64,000 nt of DNA, taken from the NCBI GenBank assembly GCA_024138025.1, contig JAMXBD010001404.1, positions 248,001-312,000 of the forward strand, in the 5' to 3' direction. The position numbers and the translations under genes were made by a program. Shown piece by piece: positions 12,801 to 24,813 of this stretch. The notes under the pieces are model-generated. The model was not told the DNA's origin. It searched no databases and saw only the letters and a program-made list of their open reading frames with translations. The DNA comes from Combretum micranthum. Lineage: Eukaryota > Streptophyta > Magnoliopsida > Myrtales > Combretaceae. Numbering within the stretch: the stretch's first letter is position 1; each line of letters starts with the position of its first letter.

Positions 12801-13130
12801 ATAGATTACTAACATAGGACGACATTACACTATGCATAAACTTCATACCATGAATGCATTGTCATCCCAGTTTTGCCACATGGCAAGTAACCATAAGGAT
12901 TAGCAATGTGAAAAACATTAAATAAATCCAAAGTGGCGTATGTGACATAGGAGAGATGGCACATGGTTTAATGAAAGTATAATGCCATATTTGATTTATT
13001 GAATTTAAAGATCATAAAAAGTAGAAAGAGGTTACGTGGAAAACGACCAAACCTCATTGTATCCAGAAGAGACGGCAGATCACCGCACTGCATCCTTAAA
13101 GTCCTCGGTTCTATCCCTGATTTTCAACAT
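9867..13130 (-). pseudogene. SYP81: SYP81-type syntaxin (Qa-SNARE), seven exons, with premature stops and frameshifts
   Basis: Known role of the family: an ER-anchored Qa-SNARE (Ufe1/syntaxin-18 type) for Golgi-to-ER membrane fusion. Exons, 5' to 3': 13053-13130, 12436-12519, 12200-12304, 11828-11971, 10641-10888, 10414-10545, 9867-10009. Together they would give about 311 residues, the usual length. Diagnostic blocks are RDRTEDFKDAVR and SGYNE (exon 1), MASFIIRKPYERSGFTRAA (exon 2), TLEQFMRKHRKD (exon 3), SAFIKACKEQID (exon 4), TAQFDQLRAVRFQD (exon 5) and the SNARE block ETETKMVEMSALNHLMSTH (exon 6). Exon 7 carries the hydrophobic anchor ending FLDWYS. Damage seen: TGA at 13080-13082 (codon 17), TAG plus a one-base loss at the start of exon 5, and a one-base loss in exon 7. 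The exon 2 donor is not GT. Family A LTR A1 lies 0.7 kb upstream. Homology is confident; pseudogene status is inferred from these breaks. Confidence 0.9.
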
Positions 13131-13811
13131 TTCACAAGGAAACAGCAACAGAGACACTGTCCCAGAATGCAGAAGATGTCACCAATTTCTGGGGAAATTT
13201 TCTTGATCGTAAAGCAAATAGCAAAACATTAGTAAACACCAATCTAATGCCTTAGTATTATAGTTACAACCAATTTAAGTATAATCAGAACATTCAACAA
13301 ATCCATAAGCTGATAAATTTCAACAAATCATTACATTTGCAATTCATGATATGATCTCCAATTCACAACGGTAATATCCTTGCTCAATTTGAACCTAAGA
13401 ATTCGGAAAATCTAAAATCCAATAACTAGGTTTTTTCTGAAAAAAATACATCATCAACATGTCCAAAATTCAAATTTCATACACCCTAAGCCCCATCACC
13501 CGTATTTAAATTCAAAAAATGTAGGTAAGCTAACATCTATGATCAATATTTTTCCCTCTTCTACTCTCTCTCGTCTCTCACCACAATTCGTTAACTTATA
13601 TGTGGAAAGAAGAGGGATTGCTTTGAAACCCCCCAAAACCCTAGATTAAACCTAATTTTGCAAGGATTTTGACTAGAATTTGCAATGAAATGTTACGCAT
13701 TGACCTTGAATTTGATAAAGATAAGAGTAAGTATTGAAAATTAAAGTAAAAAAATACCGGTTTTCAGCTGACCATGATCGGATATTCGGTGAACTGTGTA
13801 GAGAGAGAAAG
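13131..13811. other. 5' flank of SYP81
   Basis: The minus-strand sequence upstream of the SYP81 start holds a pyrimidine/purine-rich tract around 13555-13600 and a possible untranslated exon end near 13755-13760 (AAAACCG followed by GTATTTTT). No other gene was recognised. The TSD copy GAAAG at 13807-13811 belongs to LTR A1. Confidence 0.45.
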
Positions 13812-14713
13812 TGTAAAGACTAGACTTATTAAATCCGAGATTTAGAGTATCGAGTATCGAGTTTCCAGTCATATATAATTTTTTCATATTATATGTAAGG
13901 TTGTCCTAAACTAACAGTATATGAGAATTATTTGATCAAATCTACTAAAACTTTATAAATAACCTTTAACAAAACAATATTGCTAATAAAAGCAATCTAT
14001 ACATATATATATATACAAAGTTTAGTGTCAATACATGACACTACAAAAATTACAAGTTTTTTTTAATACAAAAAGTAACCCTAAGAGATCTTAAGGTCTT
14101 TACATCTCAGGCTATTCTATCAAGCCTTCTATACAAATACTTTTGCTTTAACAAAAGCTTCTCCAAAAATCCAGGGTGTTCGGGTCCTATTCGTCCCACT
14201 CATCCATGAATTTCTTAAAGTCTGACCCGTAACCCAAATCAGCATATAACTCGTCTCCATTACTTGCAAAGCAGCAAAAAAGTGAGCCAAAAGCCCAGTA
14301 AATAATAACAAAATACAAGAATAAGTTATCAAGCCAAACTTAAATCAAATTGAATGCATCAATGGACAAGTGATTATCTAATTAAGTTTTCTTTTACAAA
14401 ACAACAGGAGGGTATTCAAACCCCGGGATCACGCTCTGGGAATTTAGGAGTCCTGAGTAACAGCAGCTGCTCAGTGGGTTGATATAAGCAGTCCGAATAC
14501 TTATATCTCCTATATCTATTCCATAAAGAAAATAGCTTCATTTAGGGTTCAAAAGTCGTTGCCCGACTCTATTTAAACTCAGTCCATAACATGAGCCTAG
14601 TTCACAAGTTCTCATAAACTTTGAACTAAACCATAGTATTTCCTCTTAGGTTTAAGTAAACGTTACTCGGATACTATTCCCCTTATCGGCTACCCATTTA
14701 ACCAAAATGAATT

Positions 14714-14807
14714 GCTATTGCATCATAGCGTACCATTGCATCATGGTAAAGTCATTACATCATGACTTAGGTTAAGCGCCTAACTAACATGTCATTGCAT
14801 CATGACA
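14714..14807. repeat. mini-hairpin cluster in LTR A1
   Basis: Four short inverted repeats surround a constant core: 14714-14729 (stem GCTAT/ATAGC), 14731-14748 (TACCAT/ATGGTA), 14751-14766 (GTCAT/ATGAC, core TACATC) and 14790-14807 (TGTCAT/ATGACA). The other three cores are TGCATC. Confidence 0.88.
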
Positions 14808-15224
14808 GGTTTGCTGCTCCTCGGACCAGATTAAACAGCGTAATATACATCCAGTTCATCAAAACATTAAGCCGAATTGAATTAAATCAAATTAGGAATG
14901 CCTAGTCCTAGCAAACAACAAACAAGCTATTGCGTACTTGAACCCGATAGTATATCACTATATTCACTCGGAGAGAAACTAACCGAAGAACCTTTAACTG
15001 AAATAAGAATATCAAAACAATCAATAATTGAATGTAGAATTCACATCTATATATATATATCACAATCCTAGATTAATTATGCAAAGAGATTCAATAAGCT
15101 TTGCATATAGTTTTAATATCTAATTCATGCATAAAACATGTTTATAATCATTAGGAGATCACATATGAAGTAAGGATTGAAGATTGAAGAAGTTTGAATT
15201 TGAAAAACTTAGGGGATACGCGAC

Positions 15225-15500
15225 CTTCCTACACAGGCAAAATTTGAATGAACACTGGCAGCGTGGGAAATATACGCCAGCGGCGTTGCATCTGGCATTA
15301 AATATTTTGATTCTGTTCGAATCCAACACCGCCCATAAGCCGATGGCGTTGAAGGCCTAATGGCCGGCGTACATTTTGAAAACTAAACGCTGGCAAAGTT
15401 TTCTTGCAAAAGCCGGCGGCGTTCGAAGCTGCTTTAAAAAAATCAATTTTGTTCACTTCCAATACCGCCTCTACGCCGGCGGTGTTGAAGTGCTAGGTGC
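15225..15500. repeat. GC-rich palindrome cluster in LTR A1
   Basis: It is a series of GCCGGCGGCGTT, ACGCCAGCGGCGTT and CTACGCCGGCGGTGTT units in otherwise AT-rich DNA. The pair AATACCGCC/GGCGGTGTT near 15460-15487 can form a stem. Confidence 0.75.
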
Positions 15501-17147
15501 CGATGTACGTTCAAAACAGACCTATTCGAAAAGATGTTATTTCCTCTGTTTTGCACTTTGCAAATTCCTAACCTATAACACTTTTAATCCTTCTTCATGT
15601 TCATTTTTAGCTTCATATACTATCTCCTATCTATACTAATCAATCCTAGCAACTCAGAACATTAAATCACTTCAATTCCCATTCCACTCATCCTCAACTT
15701 CAACTACTCAATTCATCATTATTCCTTCCCAACACTTCATATAACTACTACAACACATAAACAAATTCACACAATAACAAAACACAATCCAACCTATATC
15801 AATGCATGAACCAATAACTCAAAAGACATTAAACTCATTCTACCAAATATTTACATAGATACTATAAGAAAGAAAATCAAATAAAAGCTTTACTTGTATT
15901 AACTTACATGAGTAAGCCTTAGCTTGGATAGATTTTTGATTCAACAAGCTTGGTATTATTCTTTGGTTTAGGGCTTGTAACTTGGAGAAAAGAAAAAAAG
16001 AAAAGGAAAGAAAGAAGAGGGAAATTCGTATGGAATTGGAGGGCTACCAAAAGAGGGCTTAATTAAGCAAATTTTGGACTCATTATTATCTTAAGTTTGA
16101 ATTTTAAGGCATAATAGACTTCGGGTTGAATTTAGGTTAATTTAGGGCTCATTTGGGTACAATTTAGGCATGAAAAATGAGCTTAATTTGGGTAAAATTT
16201 CTATCAACTATTTCTTAAACAATTCAAAAGTTGATTTTATAAATTCAAACATAACACAAACATATTGATGCATAAAAGACACAAATATTAATTATACTAT
16301 ACACACATTAATATATATAAAATAATGACATTAATTTCATTACACATACAAAATAACACATTTGTAATATTCAAGATATACTAACATAGACACATTTAAG
16401 CTATTACCAACTCATCTACTCCAATATTAATATTGCCATACATGACTCTCATAAATTAACATGCTCATATAGTTCAATAATTAAGACAAGTAAAACGTAT
16501 ACATGAAAGTTAAATAGAAATTAAAATTAGATCATTTCAGAAAGAGATAGGGAGAGAATGGAGAAGGAGAAGCAAATATAACAGCATATATAATGGAGGA
16601 AGAAGAGTTTAATTTTGTATTAAGAAAAGGCCAGAGAAATTTTTAAAATTTAAAATTTTACGCTTTTTGGAAAAAATTGCCAACGAATATAATCATTAAT
16701 TTTTAATAATCTTTAGAATATTTTTCAATAATAATTTAAGATTTAAATGTATTTTAGTACTCATTTGATAGAAGTAAAAATATTTATGATACAAGTAGAT
16801 AGTATCTAATTAAATAATACGATTAAAATGCAGTGTATTTATAATCATACAACACATAACATATCTATCAACAAAAAAAAAAAACATAACATATATCACA
16901 AATATAAATTATAAATAGTGAATACATGAATATACAACAAAATTAACATTATATAAATGTTAATATTTGTAATTTGATATCTATCACATATTTTAAAGAT
17001 ATGGCATATATAAATTTAGGTATATGTATATGTATATGTTGTAACATTAAGATTTTTTATTTGTTATATATAGAAATGTATTTAGACTTTAGTATAAATG
17101 TATGTTTAAGTGTGTGTATACATATTGTGTTGCTTAGGTTAAAATTG

Positions 17148-17150
<3 letters not shown>

Positions 17151-17178
<28 letters not shown>
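17151..17178. repeat. (TA)n microsatellite
   Basis: An uninterrupted run of TA dinucleotides. Confidence 0.95.
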
Positions 17179-17180
<2 letters not shown>

Positions 17181-18197
17181 CGTGTTTTATTCAACGAAGT
17201 TATATTTGATAATTGCGTAGCCAGATATCTTACCAAACATATGATAATTTCAAGTAACAATTGTAGTATTATATTTTAATATATTGTTCAGTGTTATGAT
17301 TTTCAAAAAACTTTTGTAATTGTACATGTCATATTTGAAATAATTTTCTACTTAGGATACTTGTTAATAATAATTATTTTATTAAGGTCAGATTAAAAAT
17401 AATTATTAATATACAGTATCAAAATCGTAGTTTAGAAACAAGATATGGAAAATTGTAAAAATTAAATACATATCGCTATGATATTACCTATACATGTGTA
17501 ATAGTATTGGCTGTGGCTATGTGGTGTTCTCAAATGTACGACATAAGCATGGTTTCAGAGAAAAAACCGTCATTTTGGTTCTTAAAATTGAGGAATCGGA
17601 ACTGGAATTGTCTCCTACGGTTCCAGTTTTGGGACTGCAAAATTATCTTTTTTTCTTAAGTAAAAATAAAAAATAATTAAATGAATTTTAGTTTTTAATA
17701 AAATAAATTTTAAACTCAAAATAATTATTAGATCTAAAAGTGTTAAGTTTTTTAAAATAATTCAAAATAGGCATTTATTTATATATAAACTCATCCAAAA
17801 TCAATTGTAGTTAGTAACATAATATTACAAAATACTCTAGAGAGTAAAATAATAAATTACAATACAAAAAAAAGTCTCATATTATTATGAAAGTAGATTA
17901 TGCTTTTAGGAGAAGTTTATATAAATTAATTATATATGATTTTAAATTATATTTTATTTGTATTATTGATAATAATATCTTAAATATTGTGAATTGATAA
18001 TAAATTTTACTATTCTGATGAAATAGTTTAAAAATTAATAATTATATATTTAATATTATTTTTTATATTTTTCTCTAATTTTTTAATTGAACCAATTAGA
18101 AATCGGAGAATTCTTAGCTAGTTTTAGAATTGGCTAACTAGTTCAGAACCAAATCGTGCTTATATATACTCAATTGTGTTGTGTTTTTAGGTTTATA

Positions 18198-18420
18198 TTG
18201 AGAAGAGAAGGGGGCTAAGGGTTTATAGAGAGAAAGGGAGAGAGTTGTCAAGAGCTCAAGAGAGAGAAGGAGATGGAGGAAGAAGAATCATAGAGAAGAA
18301 GAAGAAGAAGAAGAAGAGATTCGAGAGGAGGAGGCCAAGAGGACGAAGAAGGAATTTAAAAAGGAGAGAGAGGTTCATAAGGAAGAAGAGCAGTATAACA
18401 TGAGGAAGGAGAAGAGTTTA
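18198..18420. repeat. purine-rich (GA/GAA) tract
   Basis: About 220 bp are almost entirely A and G on the plus strand, including a (GAA)n run near 18292-18320. A shorter similar tract is at 16540-16610. Confidence 0.75.
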
Positions 18421-18821
18421 ATGTACACACTTATATCGAGTAAACAAAAAGCAAAATATTGTGCAAATTGTATATCCGCTTAGAAAACTCAATTTATGAA
18501 CCATAGTGAAACTTATTATTATGTATTATAAACGCAATTTATGTATAAATTTTAAATATCTTGATTTTTAAACCGATTGTGGAATGTAGTTTGGTTTTTC
18601 TTTTTTTCATTTTAACTTTATGTTGGTTCTTTTTTTTATGAGTTAACTACAAAAAAATTTGATTTATGATAGGGATTGTTAGTCCCTTCAAAAGAGGAAA
18701 AATTCCTTGCCATAAGTTATCGCAGGGAGGTAAATCTCATTTTCAATTCTTGGCGCTATTAAGTTACCGTCCTTGCAAAAAAATGGGGACAGGGATTGCA
18801 TCCCTTCCATAGCTCCCCCTT

Positions 18822-18898
18822 ATGGTAGGGACACACATCCCTTCAAAAACATTTAATATATGTGTTAATGCTATGGAAGGGATGTGTGTCCCTGCCAT
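18822..18898. repeat. 22-bp inverted repeat (foldback)
   Basis: The arms 18822-18843 and 18877-18898 match at 21 of 22 positions (core AGGGACACACATCCCTT), with 33 bp between them. A third related block, CATCCCTTCCATAG, lies at 18799-18812. It may be a MITE fragment. Confidence 0.8.
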
Positions 18899-18917
18899 AT
18901 GTCATTTGTGATAGCGA

Positions 18918-19339
18918 TGTAAGAAATTTTCTATGATTTTCTTTGCTGCAGGATTTTGAATGAAATTGCAATAATCAATTACAAGTAATTTGATACATAC
19001 CGTTGTCCATTGCTTTTGATTTCCAGTCGAAAGAAGAAAATCCGTCACAATCTTTTGTCTTGTTGATTTCTCCTACTCTACCCTTTTTCTTTTAGATTTT
19101 TCTTTGATGGTGTAGAAAATTCTCTAATGGAAAAGATATGTTGTTTTCTTTTTCTCTAATGGAAAAGATACGTTGTTTTCCTTTTTCTAATGGAAAAGAT
19201 ACGTTTTATTAGGGAGAGAGGAAGGATTTTAAATCCTATGACTTAAAATTACTATTATGCCAAATGACCATCATATTAGGCCTTTACATTAAGTCATACT
19301 CTAAGTCACATGGACCACTAATGTTAAAATAATTTAACA
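18918..19339 (-). repeat. 3' LTR of the copia element
   Basis: 422 bp, TGTAAGAAATTTTC...ATTTAACA on the plus strand. It is nearly identical to 27788-28216. The PPT adjoins at 19340. Confidence 0.95.
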
Positions 19340-19350
19340 ATCTCCCACTT
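19340..19350 (-). other. polypurine tract of the copia element
   Basis: On the minus strand AAGTGGGAGAT directly precedes the 3' LTR start TGTTAAATT. Confidence 0.85.
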
Positions 19351-19714
19351 GGTCCATGTTACGACTTGATGATTCACTAACAATTAAGTGTGCACCATAT
19401 TTAGTATGCATCAAGTCATAATTCTTGATTGAATTAAAATGACTGAATCATGGCGGTCACACACCATTTAACGATGTGATTCCTTCCATGTATTACAAGG
19501 TCATCATAATTCATGATAACTTAATTGAGGAATATTAAAACCTTTAAATCATTATTTCCAATTAGGCTACTAGTTATCTCATAGACAATAATTGTATACA
19601 ACTCGATGTAGATAACTAATAAGCAAGCAAAACCACAACTTTAACTGAATTCACAAATGTCATAACAATATGAGCAATACAACCATATGTATATATATAC
19701 ATATACATCAAATA

Positions 19715-20671
19715 TCAAATCAATGAGGACCTATCTATAATGCCCATCCGTTCAACATGTCCAATAAATGTTTTTGGTGGCAAACCCTTAGTTAACGGAT
19801 CCGCTATCATCAGGTCAGTACCGATATGCTCAATTGACACTCTTTGGTTTTGTACTTCTTCTTTAACAGACAAGTATTTCAAATCCATATGTTTCGCACC
19901 TTTAGAATACCTATCATTCTTAGAAAAGAAAACAGCTGCAGAATTATCACAATAGATTCTTAACGGCTTAGCTATACTGTCGACTAATCCAAGCCTTAAG
20001 ACAAAGTTCCGCAACCACAATGCATGAATAGTGGCCTCAAAGCATGCCACAAATTCAGCCTCCATAGTGGAAGTAGCGATGACTGACTGCTTTCCACTCT
20101 TCCATGAAACTGCTCCTCCAGCCAACAGAAACATGTAACCAAATGTAGATTTCCTCGAGTCTACACATCCAGCATAATCTGAATCCGAATATCCTACTAC
20201 TTCAAGATGATTTGATCTCCTATATGTAAGCATGTAGTCCTTGGTACCTTGTAAGTACCTAAGTACTTTCTTTGCAGCTTTCCAATGATCAAATCCTGGA
20301 TTACTCTGATATCGGCCTAACATTCCTACAGCGAAACTTATGTCCGGCCGAGTGCATGTTTGTGCATACATCAAACTTCCAACCAGTGATGCATAGGGAA
20401 TAGATTCCATTGATTTTCGTTCCAAGTCATTCTTTGGACATTGCAATTTACTGAACTTGTCCCCTTTCTGAATTGGAACTATTCCTGCAGAGCAATTTTC
20501 CATTCTAAATTTCTCTAACACTTTATTGATATAGCCTTTCTGAGACAATCCTAACAATCCTTGTGATCTATCACGGAATATCTCTATTCCTATCACATAA
20601 GATGCCTCACCCATATCTTTCATTTCAAAAGTTTCAGAGAGAAATTTCTTTACATCATGTAACAAACCCAT
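19715..20671 (-). pseudogene. copia RT C-terminal part and RNase H
   Basis: This 318-residue frame begins just after the YVDD box and holds the rest of the RT (FLSETFEMKDMG, then LVGSLMYAQTCTRPDI). The RNase H domain follows, with YSDSDYAGCVDSRKST, a TSTMEAEF box, YCDNSAAV and the C-terminal ADPLTKGLPPK. Length and motif order are normal for copia. A one-base loss near 20685 separates it from the upstream RT frame. This segment is otherwise intact with no internal stop. Confidence 0.92.
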
Positions 20672-20682
20672 GTCATTAGCAG

Positions 20683-22113
20683 CTAAAAGATATCATCGAC
20701 ATATAACACCAATATAATAAACTTGCTCCCACTGACCTTCATATAGATACACCGATCAACGGTATTCTCTACAAAACCATATGACGTAATGGTATTATTA
20801 AACTTAATATACCATTGTCGGGAAGCTTGTTTTAATCCATATATCGATTTCTGTAACTTACACACCAAATTTTCATGTCCTGTGGTTATAAAACCCTCAG
20901 GTTGGTCCATATAAACTTCCTCTTCTAAGTCACCATTCAAAAAGGCGGTCTTTACATCCATTTGGTGAAGCTCTAGATCATAATGAGCCACCAAAGCCAT
21001 AATAATTCTTAAGGAGTCCTTCTTCGAAACTGGAGAGAAGGTCTCTTTATAGTCAATACCATCTTTCTGAGTATAACCTTTGGCAACAAGTCTGGCCTTG
21101 TATCTTTCGATGTTGCCTTTTGAGTCTCGCTTGGTCTTGAAGACCCATTTACAGCCAACTCGTTTTGATCCTTCAGGCAACTCTACTAACTCCCAGACTT
21201 GATTTACATCCATTGATTTCAACTCTTCCTTCATGGCATTGAACCACTTTTCAGAATCATTACATTCCATGGCTTGTCTAAATGAGACTGGATCTTTATC
21301 AATGCTTAAGTCAGATTCTTGCTCAAGTGAGTAAACCACATAATCATTCGATATAGCTGGTCTTTTCTGTCTTGTAGACCTCCGTAATGCCATTTCTTGT
21401 GGTATCACTTGTTCATTTGTGACTTGCACATTGTCACTTGGTTCATCTCTAATATGTTCACTTTGTGTGTCTCGAACATCAATTTGTTGTCTTAGCATGT
21501 TGCGTGACTGTGATGCAACAAAAGGAACAACAACTTGAGTAGAAACACTGGGTGTAGGGGTCTCCTTTTGAAATTCTCTAATATCCACTTTTCGTGATTC
21601 CCCACTCCCACTGAATTGACCATTTTCAATGAACCGAGCATTACCAGACTCAACTATTCTTGTACTATGGTTAGGACAATAAAATCTGTACCCCTTTGAT
21701 TTTTCAGGATAGCCGATGAAGTAACCACTAATGGTTCTTGCATCAAGCTTCTTTTCATGTGGATTATATATCCTTATTTCTGCTGGACAACCCCAAACAT
21801 GAAGATGCCTTAAGCTGGGTTTCCTACCTGTCCATAGTTCATAAGGAGTCTTAGGGACTGCCTTACTAGGAACCCTGTTTAGCAGATATGCAGCAGTTTT
21901 TAATGCATGCATCCATAAGGATAAAGGTACAGTGCTGTAATTTAACATACTCCTAACCATATCCATAAGTGTGCGATTCCGCCTTTCAGCCACACCGTTT
22001 TGTTGGTGTACCAGGCATTGTATACTGTGCACATATGCCTCGACTTTCAAGGAATTTTGCAAATGGACCAGGACATTGTCCATTTTCATTGAATTTACCA
22101 TAATATTCACCAC
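20683..22113 (-). pseudogene. copia integrase C-terminal part and reverse transcriptase
   Basis: This 476-residue frame starts in the integrase C-terminal half with [20 protein letters not shown] (just after 22020). It passes the linker region and enters RT with [32 protein letters not shown] and [13 protein letters not shown], ending at LYVDDI. A stop follows directly because one base is missing in a T-rich run near 20685. The first residues before QQNG are out of frame, and the true join with the upstream integrase frame is near 22005. Role: cDNA synthesis and integration of the element. Confidence 0.92.
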
Positions 22114-22666
22114 CCCTGTCTGACCTCACTACTTTCACTTTTCTATCTAACTGCCTTTCAACTTCATTTACAAACACCTCTAGGATGTTCACTGATTGGG
22201 ACTTTTCATGCAGTAGATACAAATAGCAATATCGTGAGTAGTCATCAATAAATGTGATGAAATATTTCTCACCACCCCATGTTGGAATGTCAAAAGGACC
22301 ACAAATATCAGTGTGTATCAATTCAAGAAGTTCATTACTTCTTGTGGCAGGATTCTTTGATATGTGTCTAGTTTGCTTACCTTTTATGCAATCAACACAT
22401 ATATCCCAGTCAGTAAAATCCAATTGAGGTAAGATTTCACCTTTCACCAACCTCAATACCCTTTCTTTGGATATATGACCTAATCTTTGATGCCATAAGA
22501 AAGCAGAACTATCATTGTGTGCATTACGTTTGTTACCTATACTATGCTCAACAAGAAACAGAGATTCAGCATACATAACATCAAGATTAAAACGATATAA
22601 ATTATCAACTAAAGTACCAGATCCATAATAGTACGAATTTATACAATGAAAATACACCGTTTCCAA
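21986..22666 (-). pseudogene. copia integrase N-terminal and catalytic core
   Basis: The zinc-binding HHCC module (HQRLGHISKERV ... CVDCIKGK) is followed by the DDE core, with first Asp in HTDICGPF, second in VRSDRGGEY, and FIDDYSRYCYLYLL between. A one-base loss near 22005 puts the third catalytic region in the next frame. The gag-protease frame lies upstream and is separated by a break around 22670-22730. Confidence 0.9.
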
Positions 22667-22725
22667 TCTTAAAGTTAAATCCTACTTCATCCAACTTTGC
22701 AACAGAAACTAAATTTCTAGTACAT

Positions 22726-23820
22726 TCAGGAACATAGAGACACTTTTCTAGATCCATAACACCCGGTATCCAAAATCAATCTGTACGTCCCGATTCCTTC
22801 TATTCGTGCCTTCATTCTGTTCCCCATATAAAGGAACTGTTCAGTTCCTCTTATGGGCTGGATCGAAAGGAATCCCTGCATAATATGTGACACATGAATA
22901 GTAGCTCCAGAGTCTAACCACCAAGTGTTATTAGGCACTTCAATAATGTTTGATTCAAAACATACTGATATACAGTACATACCTTTCTTTTCGAACCAAG
23001 CCTTTCTTTTTGGACAATCTTTCTTGAAGTGACCAATCTTCTTGCAGAAAAAACACTTCTGATCCTTATGGATCTGACCTCCACTAACTTTCATAGAGGC
23101 TTTGTTCTTCTTCTTATTCTTCTTATATGGTTTAGACTTGCTACTACCAGCATCATTATGAACAGTGAGATGAACAGAGTGATCCTTCATCTTCTTTAAT
23201 CTCCCTTCTTCCTGAACTAGCATGGCCTTAATTTCCTGAAGGTTCCATTTTTCTTTAATGGTGTTGTAATTCACCTGGAATTGACCAAACTCAGGAGGAA
23301 GCGAGTTGATGATGAATTGAACCAAAAAGGACTCACTCACATCCATACCCATTGACTTCAGTTTTGCTGCTAGATTAGCCATACTTGTCACATGATCATG
23401 AATGGGTCGTGACCAATCAAATTTCTTGGTCGTCAACTCACTCATGAGGTTCCCCACAATAGACTTGTCAGCTATATCTGATTGTGAGTACTCTTTAATT
23501 TTCATCATAAATTCCCTTGCATTTTCGGTTTTAGGCATTGACGGCTTAACATTTTCAGCTATCGTCATTCGCATCAAGTTCAAACTCAGCCTATTAGACC
23601 GTTCCCAAGCCTCATAAAGAGACTTATCAGATTCAGTACTAGTCTCAGTTATGGCTGCAGGCTTTTCATTTGAAATAATTGCTAAGTCCAAATCTAAAAT
23701 ACCCAGTTGAAACTGGATCTGTTCGGACCATTCTGCATAGTTCAGCCCATTGAACTTGATCATTCCATTGCCCAAAGCGAATAAATTACTAGAAGTTGCA
23801 AATATAATCCAAATGTACAC
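22726..23820 (-). pseudogene. copia gag and aspartic protease
   Basis: A 364-residue frame. Residues about 20-215 form the gag, with FNGLNYAEWSEQIQFQL and LPPEFGQFQ typical of copia gag (UBN2-like). A Lys-rich stretch (230-240) precedes a CCHC zinc knuckle, CFFCKKIGHFKKDC, at 256-269. The protease begins with WWLDSGAT at about 300-307. The likely start is the Met near residue 20 (MIKFNGLNY) or the first Met; the sequence does not decide. Frame is lost after the protease start, near 22730. It forms the particle shell and matures the polyprotein in active relatives. Confidence 0.92.
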
Positions 23821-24813
23821 ATTAATGCTTTGATTTAACTTAAATGGATTCAGATAAATGTAAACTTTAACTATGTATTTAAGGTCACCTTTGGGTGATA
23901 CCTTAATGCATAACTTTTAATCAATAATGATGTAAAGACCCGATCCTCTAAATCCCAAGATTTAGAGTACCGAATCCCCAACCACATATAACGTTTGCAC
24001 ATTATATGTAAGGTTGTCCTAAAACTAACAGTTTATGAAAATTGTTTGATCAAATCATTAAACTTTGTAAAGAACTTTTTAAATAAAACAAGATTGCTAA
24101 CAAAAGCAATCTATACATATATCTACATCAAATAGACATGGCTTTGTGTCAATACATGACACTACAAAAATTACATGTTTTCTCAAAACATAAGAATCCT
24201 AAGGGATCTTAGGTCATTACAAAAGGAATTTGGCTTAACTATTAAGCCATCTATACATAACTTCTCCATAGCAAAAAGTCTTCCAAAAGTCCAGGGTGAT
24301 CGAATCCTATTCGTCCCACTCATCCAAAAATCTTTCGAAATCGGACCCATAGCCCAAGTCATCGTAATACTCATCTCCAATACCTGCAAAGCAGCAAAAG
24401 TGAGCCAGAGGCCCAGTACACAATAACCAATGCATAACAAGTCATCCAATTCATGTAATGCATCATCGAACAAGTGGTTATCTTTATTACATTTTGATTC
24501 ACAAATCAACAAGAGGGTATTCAAACCCCGGTCACACTTCGGGAATCCAGGGATCCTGAGTAACAGCAGCTGCTCAGGGGGTTAATATAAGCAGTCCGAA
24601 TACTTATATCTCCTATATCTATTTCATGAAGATAATAGCTTCATCTAGGGTTTAAAAGCCATTGCCCGACTCTACTTAAACTCAGTCCATAACATGAGCC
24701 TAGTTCACAAATTCCCATAAACCTTGAACTAAATCATGGTATTTCCCCCTAAGTTTAAGCAAACATTACACAGATACAATTCCCCCTATCGGCTACCCAC
24801 TTAACCAAAGAAT

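Larger units (their letters stand above)
13812..16539. mobile_element. solo LTR, family A copy A1
   Basis: The 2728-bp unit starts TGTAAAGAC and ends GATCATTTCA. It is flanked by exact 5-bp duplications GAAAG (13807-13811 and 16540-16544). There is no internal coding region, so it is a solo LTR left by LTR-LTR recombination. It shares termini and internal order with A2 and A3: the start block ATATGTAAGGTTGTC, the GCCCAGTA block, the mini-hairpin cluster, a GC-rich palindrome cluster, and a GA-rich stretch near the end. The A label is mine. Superfamily is likely Ty3/gypsy from its length and termini, which is inference. Confidence 0.88.
16540..18917. other. intergenic, AT-rich, no gene recognised
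   Basis: It contains a (TA)n run at 17151-17178, a purine-rich tract at 18198-18420, and a strong foldback at 18822-18898 next to the copia insertion site. The open frames at 16974-17279 and 17494-17676 are low-complexity or featureless and are not called. Confidence 0.6.

Noticed and set aside
15376..15639. 87-residue plus-strand open frame
   Set aside because: It runs through the GC-rich palindrome cluster of LTR A1; the frame is open by composition, not coding.
17540..18160. Possible hAT-type element with ends TAAGCAYGRTTT and GGTTC/GAACC words
   Set aside because: Inverted ends are short and imperfect, and no 8-bp flanking duplication was found.
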